Origin: Ruminococcus sp.
GTDB taxonomy: Bacteria; Bacillota; Clostridia; Oscillospirales; Ruminococcaceae
Direction: 5' to 3'
NCBI GenBank assembly: GCA_019420505.1
Contig: JAHZHC010000012.1
Span: forward strand, 32,493-96,492
Length of the DNA: 64,000 nt
Position numbers and translations under genes: made by a program. Under the pieces are notes generated by a model. It saw nothing but the letters and a program-made list of their open reading frames with translations, was not told where the DNA came from and searched no databases. This document shows, one piece after another, positions 9,108 to 18,840 of this stretch. Numbering within the stretch: the first letter of the stretch is position 1; each line of letters begins with the position of its first letter.

Positions 9108-9184
9108 TGGTCGGAGTGACGGGACTTGAACCCACGGCCTCTACCACCCCAAGGTAGCGCGCTACCAATCTGCGCCACACCCCG
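9108..9184 (-). tRNA. tRNA-Pro (GGG)
   Basis: A full cloverleaf of 77 bases including encoded CCA. The acceptor stem CGGGGTG pairs with CACTCCG. The anticodon stem CTACC/GGTAG encloses loop TTGGGGT, giving anticodon GGG. The T-arm is GTGGGTTCAAGTCCCGT. The gene is followed by its own terminator and lies beside an integrase scar. Confidence 0.95.
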
Positions 9185-9270
9185 ACAATCAATTCCAATA
9201 ATGAATTATACACTAATTGAAATCAATTGTCAAGTATAAATAGTATATTTTCATTCACTTTTATGACGAA

Positions 9271-10959
9271 CTATATAAAACACTTCGGTAAAATAACGGT
9301 AATTTCAGTTCCTTTGTTAATTTCACTTTTTATATCAATGCTTCCGTGATGATAGGCCACAATGTGCTTGACTATGGATAAACCTAATCCTGTTCCGCCT
9401 GTTTCCTTGGAGCGACTTTTGTCAACACGATAAAAACGTTCAAAAATCCTTCCCTGATCTTCTGTTCCTATTCCTATTCCATTATCCTTTACCGAGATAA
9501 CAACTTCATTTTTATTATCAATTACCTTAAGCCAGACATTTCCTCCATCGTTATTGTACTTTATAGCATTGTCTGTCAGATTAAGCAAAAGCTCGGTAAT
9601 GTAATTGCAGTTGCCCTCTATTTCTGCAGGATCACCGCTTACATCCAGCGTGACATTGTGTTTATCCGCCTTGTTTTGCAGAAATTCTTGGACATCTTTT
9701 GCGGTTTCGAGGACGTTAATTCGTTCGGTTTCCTCAGATGTATGTTCCTCGATTTCCGACAGACGTATTATATCATTTATAAGCAGCAGCAAACGTTCGC
9801 TCTCACGATATATAGTCCCACCGTATTTCTTTATGTCATCAGGAGAGGTAATTATTCCGTTTTCAAGCATTTCTCCAAAGCCTTTTATAGTAGTGAGCGG
9901 CGTCTTTAGCTCGTGTGAAACATTAGCAGAGAAATCACGTCTTATTTCTTCATTTTGTATGATTTCTGTAACATCAACTAAAAGTATGATTATTCCGTAT
10001 TCTCCATTATGGTCTGATTTGTTGATAAATACCCTGAAAAAACGGCTTTCTTCTTCTATAACACCTCTTACAGAATCTTTTTCATTCAGTGAATGCAACA
10101 GTTCCAACAGCTTTTCATTTATTGTCATCTGTGTGATTTTTTTGTGATTATACTGGTCAGGGGAAAGCTTAAGCAGCTTTGCCGCACTTCTGTTTACCGA
10201 TAAAACCGAATAATCTGAATCCAGTAAAATCATGCCTTCGACCATGTTGTCTGTGATCAGCGTTATCTTTTCTTTTTCTCTTTTCAGCTTGTTAATATTC
10301 TTGTTGATTCGCTTTAACAGCATATTAACATTTTCAGCAATAGGTATAAGCTCTTCATATTCCGGGTTATAATTGCCCAGACTTTGATTGTCAGCGTCAA
10401 TTTCTCTGACAAGCCTGTTCAGAGGTTTTATTATGCATTCAGAAAGCTTTACTGAAATTATTGCAGTAACAACAATCAGGATACCTGTCAGGCTTATTAG
10501 TATAGGCAAAAGATTCAGAAAGAAAGAAATCAGACTGCTTCTTTCTCTTGCAAATCTAAGCACGCCGTCACCGTATTTTACAGCATAATAATATGTCGTT
10601 TTATCAATAGCATTTGAAAAATGCGTCGATTCGCCGATGTTTTCCTCAAGCGCTTTTTTGACTTCCTCTCTGTCAAAATGATTTTCAAGATTTACGGCAT
10701 CAGTTGTATTGTCATAAATTACATTTCCGTTTTTATCTATGTACGTCAGTCTTACATCATATTGTAAAGCATTTTTGAGGTATTGATCGATCTGTTCGAC
10801 TTCAAGTTCTTGCTGTACTATTATTTTTGCAACTGATTTCAGTTCGTTCTGCGCAGCGTTTTTATTGGAAATGTAGCTTATTCTGCCGATTATAACTGCA
10901 AAAACAATCAAAACCAATGTTGAGGTCAAAGTCATAATTCTGAATATTTTTTTCTGCAA
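9271..10959 (-). CDS. PhoR-like sensor histidine kinase
   Basis: The order is: transmembrane segment 1 (near residues 8-30), extracellular sensor (about 31-145), transmembrane segment 2 (about 150-175), HAMP (about 176-230), PAS (about 235-330), HisKA with the phospho-acceptor in FSANVSHELKTPLTTIKGF, and HATPase with N-box NLTDNAIKYN, G1 DNGIGIG and G2 GTGLGLSI. This is the complete PhoR/WalK plan. I chose the TTG at 10959: AAGGA lies upstream, and the longer frame (from 11004) would overlap the response regulator. It follows the PhoB-like regulator by 22 bases and a Na/Pi cotransporter, which supports phosphate sensing. Confidence 0.85.
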   Translation of the reverse strand: MQKKIFRIMTLTSTLVLIVFAVIIGRISYISNKNAAQNELKSVAKIIVQQELEVEQIDQYLKNALQYDVRLTYIDKNGNVIYDNTTDAVNLENHFDREEVKKALEENIGESTHFSNAIDKTTYYYAVKYGDGVLRFARERSSLISFFLNLLPILISLTGILIVVTAIISVKLSECIIKPLNRLVREIDADNQSLGNYNPEYEELIPIAENVNMLLKRINKNINKLKREKEKITLITDNMVEGMILLDSDYSVLSVNRSAAKLLKLSPDQYNHKKITQMTINEKLLELLHSLNEKDSVRGVIEEESRFFRVFINKSDHNGEYGIIILLVDVTEIIQNEEIRRDFSANVSHELKTPLTTIKGFGEMLENGIITSPDDIKKYGGTIYRESERLLLLINDIIRLSEIEEHTSEETERINVLETAKDVQEFLQNKADKHNVTLDVSGDPAEIEGNCNYITELLLNLTDNAIKYNNDGGNVWLKVIDNKNEVVISVKDNGIGIGTEDQGRIFERFYRVDKSRSKETGGTGLGLSIVKHIVAYHHGSIDIKSEINKGTEITVILPKCFI

Positions 10960-10981
10960 AATATCACCGTTCCTTATCTTT

Positions 10982-11659
10982 TCACACCTTATATCCCACT
11001 CCACGGACTGTCTTTATAAAATCCTCACATCCTGCCGATTCTAATTTCCGGCGCAAGGTTTTTATATGCATATCAACCGTTCTTGTTTCTCCTGCAAATT
11101 CATATCCCCAGACTTTTTCCATAAGTCTATCCCTGCTTATTACTATGGACTGATTTTTCATAAGATACATAAGAATTTCAAATTCCTTATATGTCAATAT
11201 AACTTCTTTTTCATTACAGGTTACGATTCTTTTTGACGCATCCAAAGATAAATTGCCGATTACAAGCAACTCTGATTGTTCATCGGGCCTTTTGCTTCTT
11301 CTTAAAACGGCTTTTATCCTCGAGAGCAGTTCCATTACACCAAAAGGCTTTGAAATATAATCATCGGCTCCCGATTCAAGTCCGGCAACCTTATCAAGCT
11401 CACTTGTTTTTGCGGTGAGCATTATAACAGGAATGCTTTTTAAAAGCATATCAGACTTAATTTTTCCCAATATAGTCATTCCGTCTTCATCGGGAAGCAT
11501 AATATCCAGAAGGATAAGCGACGGAGCCTTTGTTTTTATTGCATCGTAAAATGGTTTTGCTTTTGAGAAAGCCGCAACCTCATATCCTCCTGCTTTTAAA
11601 GCGCAGGAAACCAGTTCACGAATTCCGTCATCGTCTTCTACGCAATATATCAGTGACAT
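10982..11659 (-). CDS. PhoB-like response regulator (OmpR family)
   Basis: The N-terminal receiver (about residues 1-118) has the acidic pocket (EDDD), phospho-acceptor Asp in LLDIMLPDEDG, Thr in MLTAK and Lys in SKPF. The C-terminal winged helix (about 130-225) includes LTYKEFEILMYLMKN and TRTVDMHIKTLRRKLE. The length, 225 residues, is standard. It sits between a Na/Pi cotransporter with PhoU-like domain (19 bases upstream) and a PhoR-like kinase (22 bases downstream), so it probably controls phosphate genes including its own operon. I see no convincing Pho box upstream of 13450. Confidence 0.85.
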   Translation of the reverse strand: MSLIYCVEDDDGIRELVSCALKAGGYEVAAFSKAKPFYDAIKTKAPSLILLDIMLPDEDGMTILGKIKSDMLLKSIPVIMLTAKTSELDKVAGLESGADDYISKPFGVMELLSRIKAVLRRSKRPDEQSELLVIGNLSLDASKRIVTCNEKEVILTYKEFEILMYLMKNQSIVISRDRLMEKVWGYEFAGETRTVDMHIKTLRRKLESAGCEDFIKTVRGVGYKV

Positions 11660-11677
11660 TTCAAATCCTCCTTTTTA

Positions 11678-13450
11678 TTATCCATTTTCCTTTGCAGGCA
11701 GCATATATTTATCCAAATAAAATTCAACCCTGCTGTCAAAAGCCTTTCCGCTGTTTTTCAGTGTATTAATATATTCATGTGTATCAAAGCTTTCATCCTC
11801 TGCCTGTATCAGGGTTACTGCAATATTGGAACAATGGTCTGAAACCCTTTCAAGATTTGTCAGAAGGTCTGAAAATATAAATCCCATTTCTATAGTACAG
11901 TTACCTTTCTGCAAACGCTTGATATGCCTGTTTTTAAGACGTGTCCTGAGCGTGTCAACTACTTCCTCCAACGGTTCGACGAGAACAGCTTGTTCCATAC
12001 TTTGATTTTTAAATGCACAGACTGCTAAGTCCATAACTTCCTTGACAGCATCAGTGATTACTTCCAATTCTTTTCTGGCACTGTCTGAAAAAATAATTTG
12101 CTTATCTTTAATTTCCTTTGCATTTTCCATAAGATTTCTTGCATGATCTGAAATCCTCTCAAGATCGCCGATTATGTGAAGCAATGAAGCCACAGACTGA
12201 GAATCTCTTACAGACAAATCTGAACCAGAAAGCTTAACAAGATAAGTTCCCAGTTTATCCTCATACATATCTGCCAGAGCTTCGTTATTTTTAACAAGCT
12301 GGGCCTTTTCGTCATCAAAATTGCTTAAAAGTTCAATAGATTGGTTCAGAGTATTTTGTGACAGTTCAGCCATATCCATTGTTACGCTTCTGCATTGTTC
12401 AATTGCAAATGACGGAGACTGAAGAAATCTGTCATCAAGAAATCTGAACTGATCTTTTTTATTCTTAGGTTCGCTGTCGTCCTTAATGGTAATATACGCA
12501 AGTTTTTCAAGCTGTTTAATAAACGGAAGAAGTACAAACGTGGTGGAAAAATTAAAAATAGTATGCACAACAGCAATATTTGCCGCACCCACTGTATCGT
12601 TAATAAAAGAAAAATCAAAGATTGCGTTGAGTCCGTAAAAAGCACATAAAAATAATACTGTTCCGATCACATTAAAATACAAATGAACAACAGCAACCCT
12701 TTTCGCCGGTTTGCTCGTTCCGATAGACGACAGGAGCGCCGTAACACAGGTCCCGATATTCTGTCCCAATATAATAGGTATTGCTGCACCGAATTTTATA
12801 GCTCCCGTCACAGACAATGCCTGCAAAATACCAACAGATGCCGATGATGATTGTATAATTGCAGTAAGCAGTGCTCCTGCAAGCACTCCCAATACCGGAT
12901 TTGAAAACAGTGTCAGTATATTTACAAATTCAGGTACGTCCTTTAGCGGCGCAACCGCTCCTGACATCATATCCATACCGAACATAAGCACCGCAAATCC
13001 AATCAGTATGGTTGCTATATCATGTTTTTTATCATTCTTTGAAAAGGTCAGCAAACATACTCCTATTATTGCAAGTATAGGAGAAAAAGACGTTGGCTTA
13101 AGCATTTTTAATAAAAAGCTGTCTCCTTCAACGCCTGATAGGGATAATATCCATGAGGTTATTGTTGTGCCTATATTTGCTCCCATAATCACACCAATAA
13201 CCTGATGCAGCTTCATTATTCCTGCATTAACAAAACCCACCATCATTACAGTGGTCGCAGATGACGATTGAATGACTGCCGTTACTGTCATTCCAAGCAG
13301 CACAGATTTTAAAGGATTTGATGTAAGCTTTTCAAAAATCTGTTCCAATCTGCCTCCGGCAAGCTTTTCAAGTCCTGAACCCATAACGTTCATTCCGTAA
13401 AGAAACAGTGCTAAACCTCCGACTAAGGTCAATACCATAAAAAAATCCAT
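11678..13450 (-). CDS. Na/Pi cotransporter with C-terminal PhoU-like domain
   Basis: The N-terminal half (about residues 1-310) has multiple membrane segments with the duplicated QSSSA signature of the PNaS/NptA family (TAVIQSSSATTVMMVGF and TAIIQSSSASVGILQ). The C-terminal half (about 340-560) is a helical PhoU-like domain with two long repeats. It should import phosphate with sodium and be regulated through the PhoU domain. The GTG at 13462 overlaps its own ribosome site, so I take the ATG at 13450, with AGGAG 11 bases upstream. It is first in an operon with the PhoB/PhoR-like genes. Confidence 0.88.
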   Translation of the reverse strand: MDFFMVLTLVGGLALFLYGMNVMGSGLEKLAGGRLEQIFEKLTSNPLKSVLLGMTVTAVIQSSSATTVMMVGFVNAGIMKLHQVIGVIMGANIGTTITSWILSLSGVEGDSFLLKMLKPTSFSPILAIIGVCLLTFSKNDKKHDIATILIGFAVLMFGMDMMSGAVAPLKDVPEFVNILTLFSNPVLGVLAGALLTAIIQSSSASVGILQALSVTGAIKFGAAIPIILGQNIGTCVTALLSSIGTSKPAKRVAVVHLYFNVIGTVLFLCAFYGLNAIFDFSFINDTVGAANIAVVHTIFNFSTTFVLLPFIKQLEKLAYITIKDDSEPKNKKDQFRFLDDRFLQSPSFAIEQCRSVTMDMAELSQNTLNQSIELLSNFDDEKAQLVKNNEALADMYEDKLGTYLVKLSGSDLSVRDSQSVASLLHIIGDLERISDHARNLMENAKEIKDKQIIFSDSARKELEVITDAVKEVMDLAVCAFKNQSMEQAVLVEPLEEVVDTLRTRLKNRHIKRLQKGNCTIEMGFIFSDLLTNLERVSDHCSNIAVTLIQAEDESFDTHEYINTLKNSGKAFDSRVEFYLDKYMLPAKENG

Positions 13451-14165
13451 AAACGATCTCACTCCTGATTATACAAAAATCATTGTCTAATTTAGTTTTA
13501 ACATTGTTTCTGTAATTATAATAAACAAATGTAAAATCACAAATCTTTTATTGTAAAATCCGAGTAAAATTATTCAATTGAAATAATCTTGCCGCAACAA
13601 AGTATATTTAAAGAAAATAAATCTTATTTTCTGATTTTATTTTACACTATTTTTTTCCCTTTGTGAATACCTATTTAAAAAAGCAGTTATTATTCAATAT
13701 TCATAGATTTTCTAACAAATTTTTGTTTTTATTAATCTTTGATTAAACTTAAAAAATTATCCAATATTAATCATGTAACAAGTCCGTAAATCATCTTATA
13801 AATATCATATTTTGTCATAAAAAATAATAGCGCATCACAATGTAGAATTTTAACACTTAAGCCAAAAAACTTAATCTGTTTTTTATTTAAAATCACTTGA
13901 AAAAAGTGTGATAGTGTGTTATGATATTTATGATTAAAAAAGATATCCTGTGTAGATAACAATGTCAATTCTCCGTATGTCTTATTATCTATCTCCTGCA
14001 TTGCATTTAACGCTGTAATGTTTTATTTGTCAGCTTTGCAGCATTAAAAACATACTCAGCCCAAGCCATATGAATTCTCACTCAAACGGCTAAGGAGATT
14101 TTGACAAAGCTATTATTTCGGATTTTTGTGTACTTTTCAGAAAGGAATGACAGTGAGAACAAAAA
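13451..14165. other. AT-rich intergenic region between divergent operons
   Basis: About 700 bases without a convincing gene. It separates the leftward Na/Pi operon from the rightward acylation operon. A possible minus-strand promoter for the transporter (TTGTGA, 16 bases, TATAAT, ending near 13517) is visible. Stop-free stretches exist but lack good ribosome sites and normal composition. I see no tRNA, array or strong hairpin. Confidence 0.5.
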
Positions 14166-15047
14166 ATGAGAGAACAAAACAGAAAAACGATCAGATTAAA
14201 ACGTGCAAAGCTGCAGCAGCTGCTTATCTCTTTAAGCTGTCTGTTTCTTTTGGTATTTGCATTCGGGTGGATAATTAACCTTACAGTTAATACAAATAAT
14301 ATCAGTGTGGATAACAACTCGTCACGTGCTGTAGGCGTAAACGTTAAATCAAATGAAAGCAAAGAAGATGAAAGCGGGTCAAAATCAGATTCAGCAAATA
14401 AGTCCGATAACAGTGAGGATGAAAATTCCGGTTCTGAGTCGGATTCCTTCTCTGACAGCGACAGCAGTAAAGAGGCTGAGGACGATGACTTTGCAGACGC
14501 CGCATTTATCGGAGATTCACGTACTGTAGGACTTCAAATGAATACGGACAAGCCAAAAGCAAGCTTTTATGCTTCAATCGGTCTTAATATCAGTACTGCT
14601 TTAACGGACAGTGCAATAACGCTGGATAACGGGAATAACGGTACAGTAATGGACGCTATGAAAGAAAGACAGTTCGGACGTATTTATATAATGTTCGGGA
14701 TCAATGAGCTTGGCTGGCCTTATCCTGATGTTTTTGAAGAAAAATATGAGAAGCTTATCAAGCAGATAAAAAAGGTACAGCCGGATGCTAAAATCTATGT
14801 CCAGTCTATTCTTCCGGTTTCATATCTTGCTGCAAATACAAACGCTGTGTTTACTAATGAAAATATAAACAGCTTCAATAAATATGTTAAACAGGCAGCA
14901 GATAATACAGATTCAATCTATCTTGATGTCGGTTCGCATTTTAAGGACGAAAATGGATCTCTGCCGGTTGAAGCGTCAACAGACGGAATTCATCTTATAA
15001 GAGAATATTGCCTTGAATGGATGGATTATCTCGCAGACAACTCATAA
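14166..15047 (+). CDS. Membrane-anchored SGNH/GDSL-type hydrolase
   Basis: A short cytoplasmic basic tail and one transmembrane helix (about residues 18-40) anchor the protein. A long Ser/Asp/Glu-rich linker (about 55-110) leads to an SGNH esterase fold. Visible blocks are FIGDSRTVG (catalytic Ser), MFGINELG (Gly/Asn block) and DGIHL (Asp and His). It should add or remove acyl groups on a cell-surface glycan. The start ATG has only a weak site; AAAGGA lies 21 bases upstream. It is first in an apparent operon with a DUF4358 lipoprotein, an MBOAT acyltransferase and a DHHW protein. Confidence 0.85.
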   Translation: MREQNRKTIRLKRAKLQQLLISLSCLFLLVFAFGWIINLTVNTNNISVDNNSSRAVGVNVKSNESKEDESGSKSDSANKSDNSEDENSGSESDSFSDSDSSKEAEDDDFADAAFIGDSRTVGLQMNTDKPKASFYASIGLNISTALTDSAITLDNGNNGTVMDAMKERQFGRIYIMFGINELGWPYPDVFEEKYEKLIKQIKKVQPDAKIYVQSILPVSYLAANTNAVFTNENINSFNKYVKQAADNTDSIYLDVGSHFKDENGSLPVEASTDGIHLIREYCLEWMDYLADNS

Positions 15048-15086
15048 ACAATTATTATATATAAACAAAAGAAAGGATTTTTTACT

Positions 15087-15593
15087 ATGAATTTTAAAAG
15101 AACACTATGTCTCGCTTTAACACTGACAACAATCTGTTGTGCAGGACTTACTTCATGCGGAAACAATGATAATGATAACAGCAGTAAAACAGAAAATGTT
15201 GCTGCGTCAGTTTCAGTTGACGTAATCTCTGTCGCTGATAAGCTTAAAAGTGAAATTGAATATAAAGATTCATTAAATGAGCTTTCAACTGATATGGTTC
15301 AGAAATTGTTTGGACTTGCTGCTGATACAGATTACGTTAAAGGTAAAGTCTATGTGGGATCGGGCGGAGCAACCGCAGAAGAAGTCGCTTGCTTTGAAGC
15401 AAAGGATGCCGACAGTGCTGCAAAAATTAAAACAGCTTTGGAAAACAGAATTGAATCACAAAAAAAAGCTTTTGAAAATTATCAGCCTCAGGAAATGACT
15501 AAGCTTAACAGCCCTGTTCTCGTTGTTAGAGATAATTATGTCATGATGTGCATCTCCGATGACAATTCAAAGGCAGAGAGTATCATAGGCTGA
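15087..15593 (+). CDS. DUF4358-like lipoprotein
   Basis: The signal peptide ends in lipobox LTSC (Cys at about residue 24), so the product is a membrane-tethered lipoprotein. The domain of about 120 residues, with VYVGSGGATAEEVACFEAKD and a C-terminal VVRDNYVMMCIS strand, matches my recollection of DUF4358, a family common in Clostridia next to MBOAT/SGNH genes. Its molecular role is not known. AAAGGA precedes the ATG. The gene is 39 bases after the SGNH hydrolase and 48 bases before the MBOAT gene. Confidence 0.75.
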   Translation: MNFKRTLCLALTLTTICCAGLTSCGNNDNDNSSKTENVAASVSVDVISVADKLKSEIEYKDSLNELSTDMVQKLFGLAADTDYVKGKVYVGSGGATAEEVACFEAKDADSAAKIKTALENRIESQKKAFENYQPQEMTKLNSPVLVVRDNYVMMCISDDNSKAESIIG

Positions 15594-15641
15594 TTCTATA
15601 TTAAAAACAGACTTAACTTATCGACAGGAGAATAAAAGTTC

Positions 15642-17057
15642 ATGCTTTTCAGTAGTATCACATTTTTATTTGCATTTTTGGCATTGGTGTTAATACTGTA
15701 TTTTATCGTCCCACGCAAAATGAAAAACCTTGTGCTTCTCGTCTTCAGCCTGGTTTTCTATGCTTGGGGCGAAGCTGTATATATAATCTTAATGCTGGCT
15801 TCCATCGCTGTTGCTTATGTCACAGGAATATTTGCTGACAAACAAAAAGAAAATGCCTCTCCGAAAGCGGCTCTTGCGTCGGTTATTATAGCTGTATTCT
15901 GGAATATCGGTCTTTTGCTGTTTTTTAAGTATACAGACTTTTTTATTTCAAACGCAAACAGTATGTTCGGTTTCAGTATAAAGCTTTTGGGTCTTTCACT
16001 GCCCATCGGTATATCTTTTTATAGTTTTCAGGCGCTTTCTTATGTAATAGACGTTTATCGGGGAGAAATAAGGGCACAGAAAAATATTATAACCCTTGCA
16101 ACCTATGTATCCTTGTTCCCTCAGCTTATTGCCGGCCCTATCGTCAGATATCAGACAATTGAACAGCAGCTTATGTACAGAAAAGAATCTGCCGAACAGT
16201 TTGCTGACGGAGTAAAACGCTTTGCTGTAGGTCTTGGAAAAAAGGTTATTCTCGCTAATAATATCGGATTTCTTTTTTCAGAAATTTCCGGCGCACCCCA
16301 ATCAGATCTCAGCGTAACTGCAAGCTGGCTGGGTATTTTGGCGTATACCTTCCAAATTTATTTTGATTTCAGCGGCTATTCAGATATGGCAATAGGTTTA
16401 GGAAAAATGTTCGGTTTTGATTTTCTCGAAAACTTCAACTATCCTTATATCTCAAAATCTATTACAGACTTCTGGCGCAGATGGCATATATCTCTTTCTA
16501 CCTGGTTCAGGGATTATGTATATATTCCCCTTGGCGGAAACAGAAAAGGTCTTCCACGTCAGTGTCTTAATATTATGATAGTCTGGTTTTTAACCGGATT
16601 TTGGCACGGAGCAAACTGGAACTTCATGATCTGGGGAATCTATTTCGGTGTAATACTTCTTTTAGAAAAGCTCTTCCTTTTGAAGGCTTTAAATAAAATA
16701 CCGGCGCTTATACAGCATATATACGCACTTGTACTTATAATAATCGGATGGGGTATATTCGCTTTTGAAGATACAACCGCACTTTTGAATAACTTTAAAA
16801 ATATGTTCTTTATAAGCGGTCTGCCGTTAATTAACAGCAAAGCCTTACTGTGGATTACACAGTATGCCGTAACATTTATTATCCTTATTATTGCTTCAAC
16901 ACCTTTGCCCAAAAAAATCGGCGAAAAGCTATCTGTTAAAATCCCTGCATTATATAACTGCGTTATCGATCCACTTATAACTCTGGGTCTGCTCGTTATC
17001 TCAACAGCATACCTTGCAAGCAATTCCTTTAATCCGTTCTTATATTTCAGATTTTAA
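15642..17057 (+). CDS. MBOAT-family O-acyltransferase (AlgI/DltB/PatA-like)
   Basis: The polytopic membrane protein of 471 residues has the family hallmarks: the YFDFSGYSDMAIGLGKMFGF segment, the DFWRRWHISLSTWFRDYVYI block and the catalytic His in FLTGFWHGANWNF. It should carry acyl groups across the membrane for O-acylation of an extracellular polysaccharide or wall polymer, with the SGNH and DHHW proteins completing transfer outside. AGGAG precedes the ATG. The full length matches the family. The substrate is not determined by sequence. Confidence 0.92.
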   Translation: MLFSSITFLFAFLALVLILYFIVPRKMKNLVLLVFSLVFYAWGEAVYIILMLASIAVAYVTGIFADKQKENASPKAALASVIIAVFWNIGLLLFFKYTDFFISNANSMFGFSIKLLGLSLPIGISFYSFQALSYVIDVYRGEIRAQKNIITLATYVSLFPQLIAGPIVRYQTIEQQLMYRKESAEQFADGVKRFAVGLGKKVILANNIGFLFSEISGAPQSDLSVTASWLGILAYTFQIYFDFSGYSDMAIGLGKMFGFDFLENFNYPYISKSITDFWRRWHISLSTWFRDYVYIPLGGNRKGLPRQCLNIMIVWFLTGFWHGANWNFMIWGIYFGVILLLEKLFLLKALNKIPALIQHIYALVLIIIGWGIFAFEDTTALLNNFKNMFFISGLPLINSKALLWITQYAVTFIILIIASTPLPKKIGEKLSVKIPALYNCVIDPLITLGLLVISTAYLASNSFNPFLYFRF

Positions 17058-17091
17058 TGCAACTACCTAAGCGAAAGGATCAGACATCTTC

Positions 17092-18240
17092 ATGAAAAAG
17101 TATGAAAAATTACGATGTAAAATATTAATTGCTGTGTTTCTTATTTTCATCTTCGGTTTTGCAGCAGCAGGATTGATCTGTGAAGACAGGGATTTTTCTG
17201 AAATGGAAAACCGTAATCTTGCACAGTTCCCGGGGTTTTCTTTTGAAAAGCTGAAATCAGGTAACTTTACAGGCGGCATAGAAAGCTATATGTCAGATCA
17301 GGTCTTTTTAAAGGATCAATTGGTGTCACTGAAAACCGATTGTGAGAGAGCTGTGCTTAAAACATATCAGAACGGTGTTTATTTCGGAAAAGACGGATAT
17401 TATCTTCAGCAATACACCGAAAATTTATTACAGATAGATAAAAATATAAATTATATAAACGATTGGGCAAAAAAAATTCAACCTGATATCCCTATAGACT
17501 TTATTCTTGTTCCAAATGCAGTCAGCGTGCTTGAGGATAATTTACCGCAATTTGCAGTAAACGATAAACAGACAGATTCACTAAAACATATTGAAAATAC
17601 CTTGTCAGACAGAATTTCGCTGTTAAATGCTTATGAACCTTTGAGAAATAAATCCGATAAAGGAGAACAGGTTTTCTATAAAACGGATCACCATTGGACG
17701 GATGCCGGAGCAAAAGCTGTATTTGATGCTTATTGGGCCGAAAAAAATGAACCTGAATCAGATATAAGCTTTGATAATACAATAAAGCGTAACGATTTTT
17801 ATGGAACGCTTTATTCAAAAGCACCATCTGCCTTTGCGAAGCCTGATACAATGATTTTACCCAATCACAGCGGCTCAGTACATCATGTGGAATATGTAAA
17901 GGAAGGCAAAACTGCCGAATCCCTTATCGATGAAAGCTTTTTGGATAAGAAAGATAAGTATGCCGCATTCCTTGGCGGTAATTTTGCAAGAATAAATATA
18001 AAATCTGATAACAGCACCGTAAATGAAAAAGTTCTTATTTTAAAGGATTCATATGCAAATGCTATGATGCCTTATCTCGCTAATCAATATTCCGATTTAA
18101 TAGTGGTTGATATGAGATACTATCATTTTGAGGAACAAACAGTTTCTGAGCTAGTTAAAAACGAAGATATCGACCGTGTTATAATGATATATAATATGGA
18201 CTTTATTAATTCAGATGATAATTTTTTGTGGTTAGAATAA
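17092..18240 (+). CDS. DHHW/AlgX-like SGNH-fold protein
   Basis: One N-terminal transmembrane or signal segment (about residues 10-28) is followed by an ectodomain. It carries DRDFSEMENRNLAQFPGFS near the start and the diagnostic YKTDHHWTDAGAKAVFDAY. The latter is the catalytic Asp-His/His region of AlgJ/AlgX-type proteins. It probably acts outside the cell as the acyl-transfer partner of the MBOAT protein. GAAAGGATC precedes the ATG. It ends the four-gene operon, five bases before a strong terminator. Confidence 0.88.
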   Translation: MKKYEKLRCKILIAVFLIFIFGFAAAGLICEDRDFSEMENRNLAQFPGFSFEKLKSGNFTGGIESYMSDQVFLKDQLVSLKTDCERAVLKTYQNGVYFGKDGYYLQQYTENLLQIDKNINYINDWAKKIQPDIPIDFILVPNAVSVLEDNLPQFAVNDKQTDSLKHIENTLSDRISLLNAYEPLRNKSDKGEQVFYKTDHHWTDAGAKAVFDAYWAEKNEPESDISFDNTIKRNDFYGTLYSKAPSAFAKPDTMILPNHSGSVHHVEYVKEGKTAESLIDESFLDKKDKYAAFLGGNFARINIKSDNSTVNEKVLILKDSYANAMMPYLANQYSDLIVVDMRYYHFEEQTVSELVKNEDIDRVIMIYNMDFINSDDNFLWLE

Positions 18241-18244
18241 AAGA

Positions 18245-18277
18245 AAAACCTTTCGGTTGTTCCGAAAGGTTTTTTGT
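18245..18277 (+). terminator. Terminator of the acylation operon
   Basis: Arms 18245-18256 (AAAACCTTTCGG) and 18262-18273 pair perfectly around TTGTT, ending in TTTTTTG. It probably also serves the convergent Nudix gene on the minus strand. Confidence 0.9.
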
Positions 18278-18285
18278 TTGATATT

Positions 18286-18822
18286 CTATTTTTTCAGAAG
18301 CAAATAAGCCTTTAAAATTGCCGTCTGAGTTTTTGCGTCAGGGATCTCATTATTCATTACCATTTCATAAGCCTGTTCTAAGGGCATTTTTACTACATCA
18401 ATAAATTCGCCCTCATCAAGATGCTGTTCCCCGAAGCTTAAGCCTCTGGCTAAATACATATGAATCACTTCCGTATCATATGCAACCGTAGGATAAATAC
18501 AGCCAAGATAATTGACACTCTGAGCCTCTGCACCAATTTCTTCTTTAAGTTCTCTGATTCCGCATTCCTTGTGGTCCTCGCCCTTTTCAAGCTTTCCCGC
18601 AGGAATCTCAAGAAGTACATCCTTGAACGGATATCTGAATTGTTTCACCATATAAACACAGCCTTCATCGTCAACAGGAACAACACATACCCCGCCATTG
18701 TGATGAATAAGCTCTCTCATTGCCTGATGTCCGTTTTCCAGTTCAACCTTTTCATGCGTCAGTTCAATAACCTTGCCCTTAAAGATTTCTTTGACCTCTA
18801 AGGTTTTCTCTTTCAGTACCAT
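18286..18822 (-). CDS. Nudix hydrolase, ADP-ribose pyrophosphatase-like
   Basis: A canonical Nudix box is present: GKLEKGEDHKECG followed by IRELKEEIGA (consensus Gx5Ex7REUxEExGU). Its metal-binding glutamates are intact. Length (178 residues) and the flanking ALLEIPAGKLE and PTVAYDTEVIHMYLA segments match the NudF/ADP-ribose pyrophosphatase group, which converts ADP-ribose to AMP and ribose-5-phosphate. It begins 18 bases after the YfhO-like gene and is probably cotranscribed with it. GGGAGG lies upstream of the ATG. Confidence 0.9.
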   Translation of the reverse strand: MVLKEKTLEVKEIFKGKVIELTHEKVELENGHQAMRELIHHNGGVCVVPVDDEGCVYMVKQFRYPFKDVLLEIPAGKLEKGEDHKECGIRELKEEIGAEAQSVNYLGCIYPTVAYDTEVIHMYLARGLSFGEQHLDEGEFIDVVKMPLEQAYEMVMNNEIPDAKTQTAILKAYLLLKK

Positions 18823-18840
18823 GTGAACTCAGCCTCCCAC

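Noticed and set aside
9605..10147. 180-residue plus-strand frame opposite the PhoR-like kinase
   Set aside because: Ser-rich shadow of a well-supported kinase gene; no start signals.
13771..14001. 76-residue minus-strand frame as a gene
   Set aside because: Weak ribosome site, composition like non-coding AT-rich DNA, and no neighbour context.
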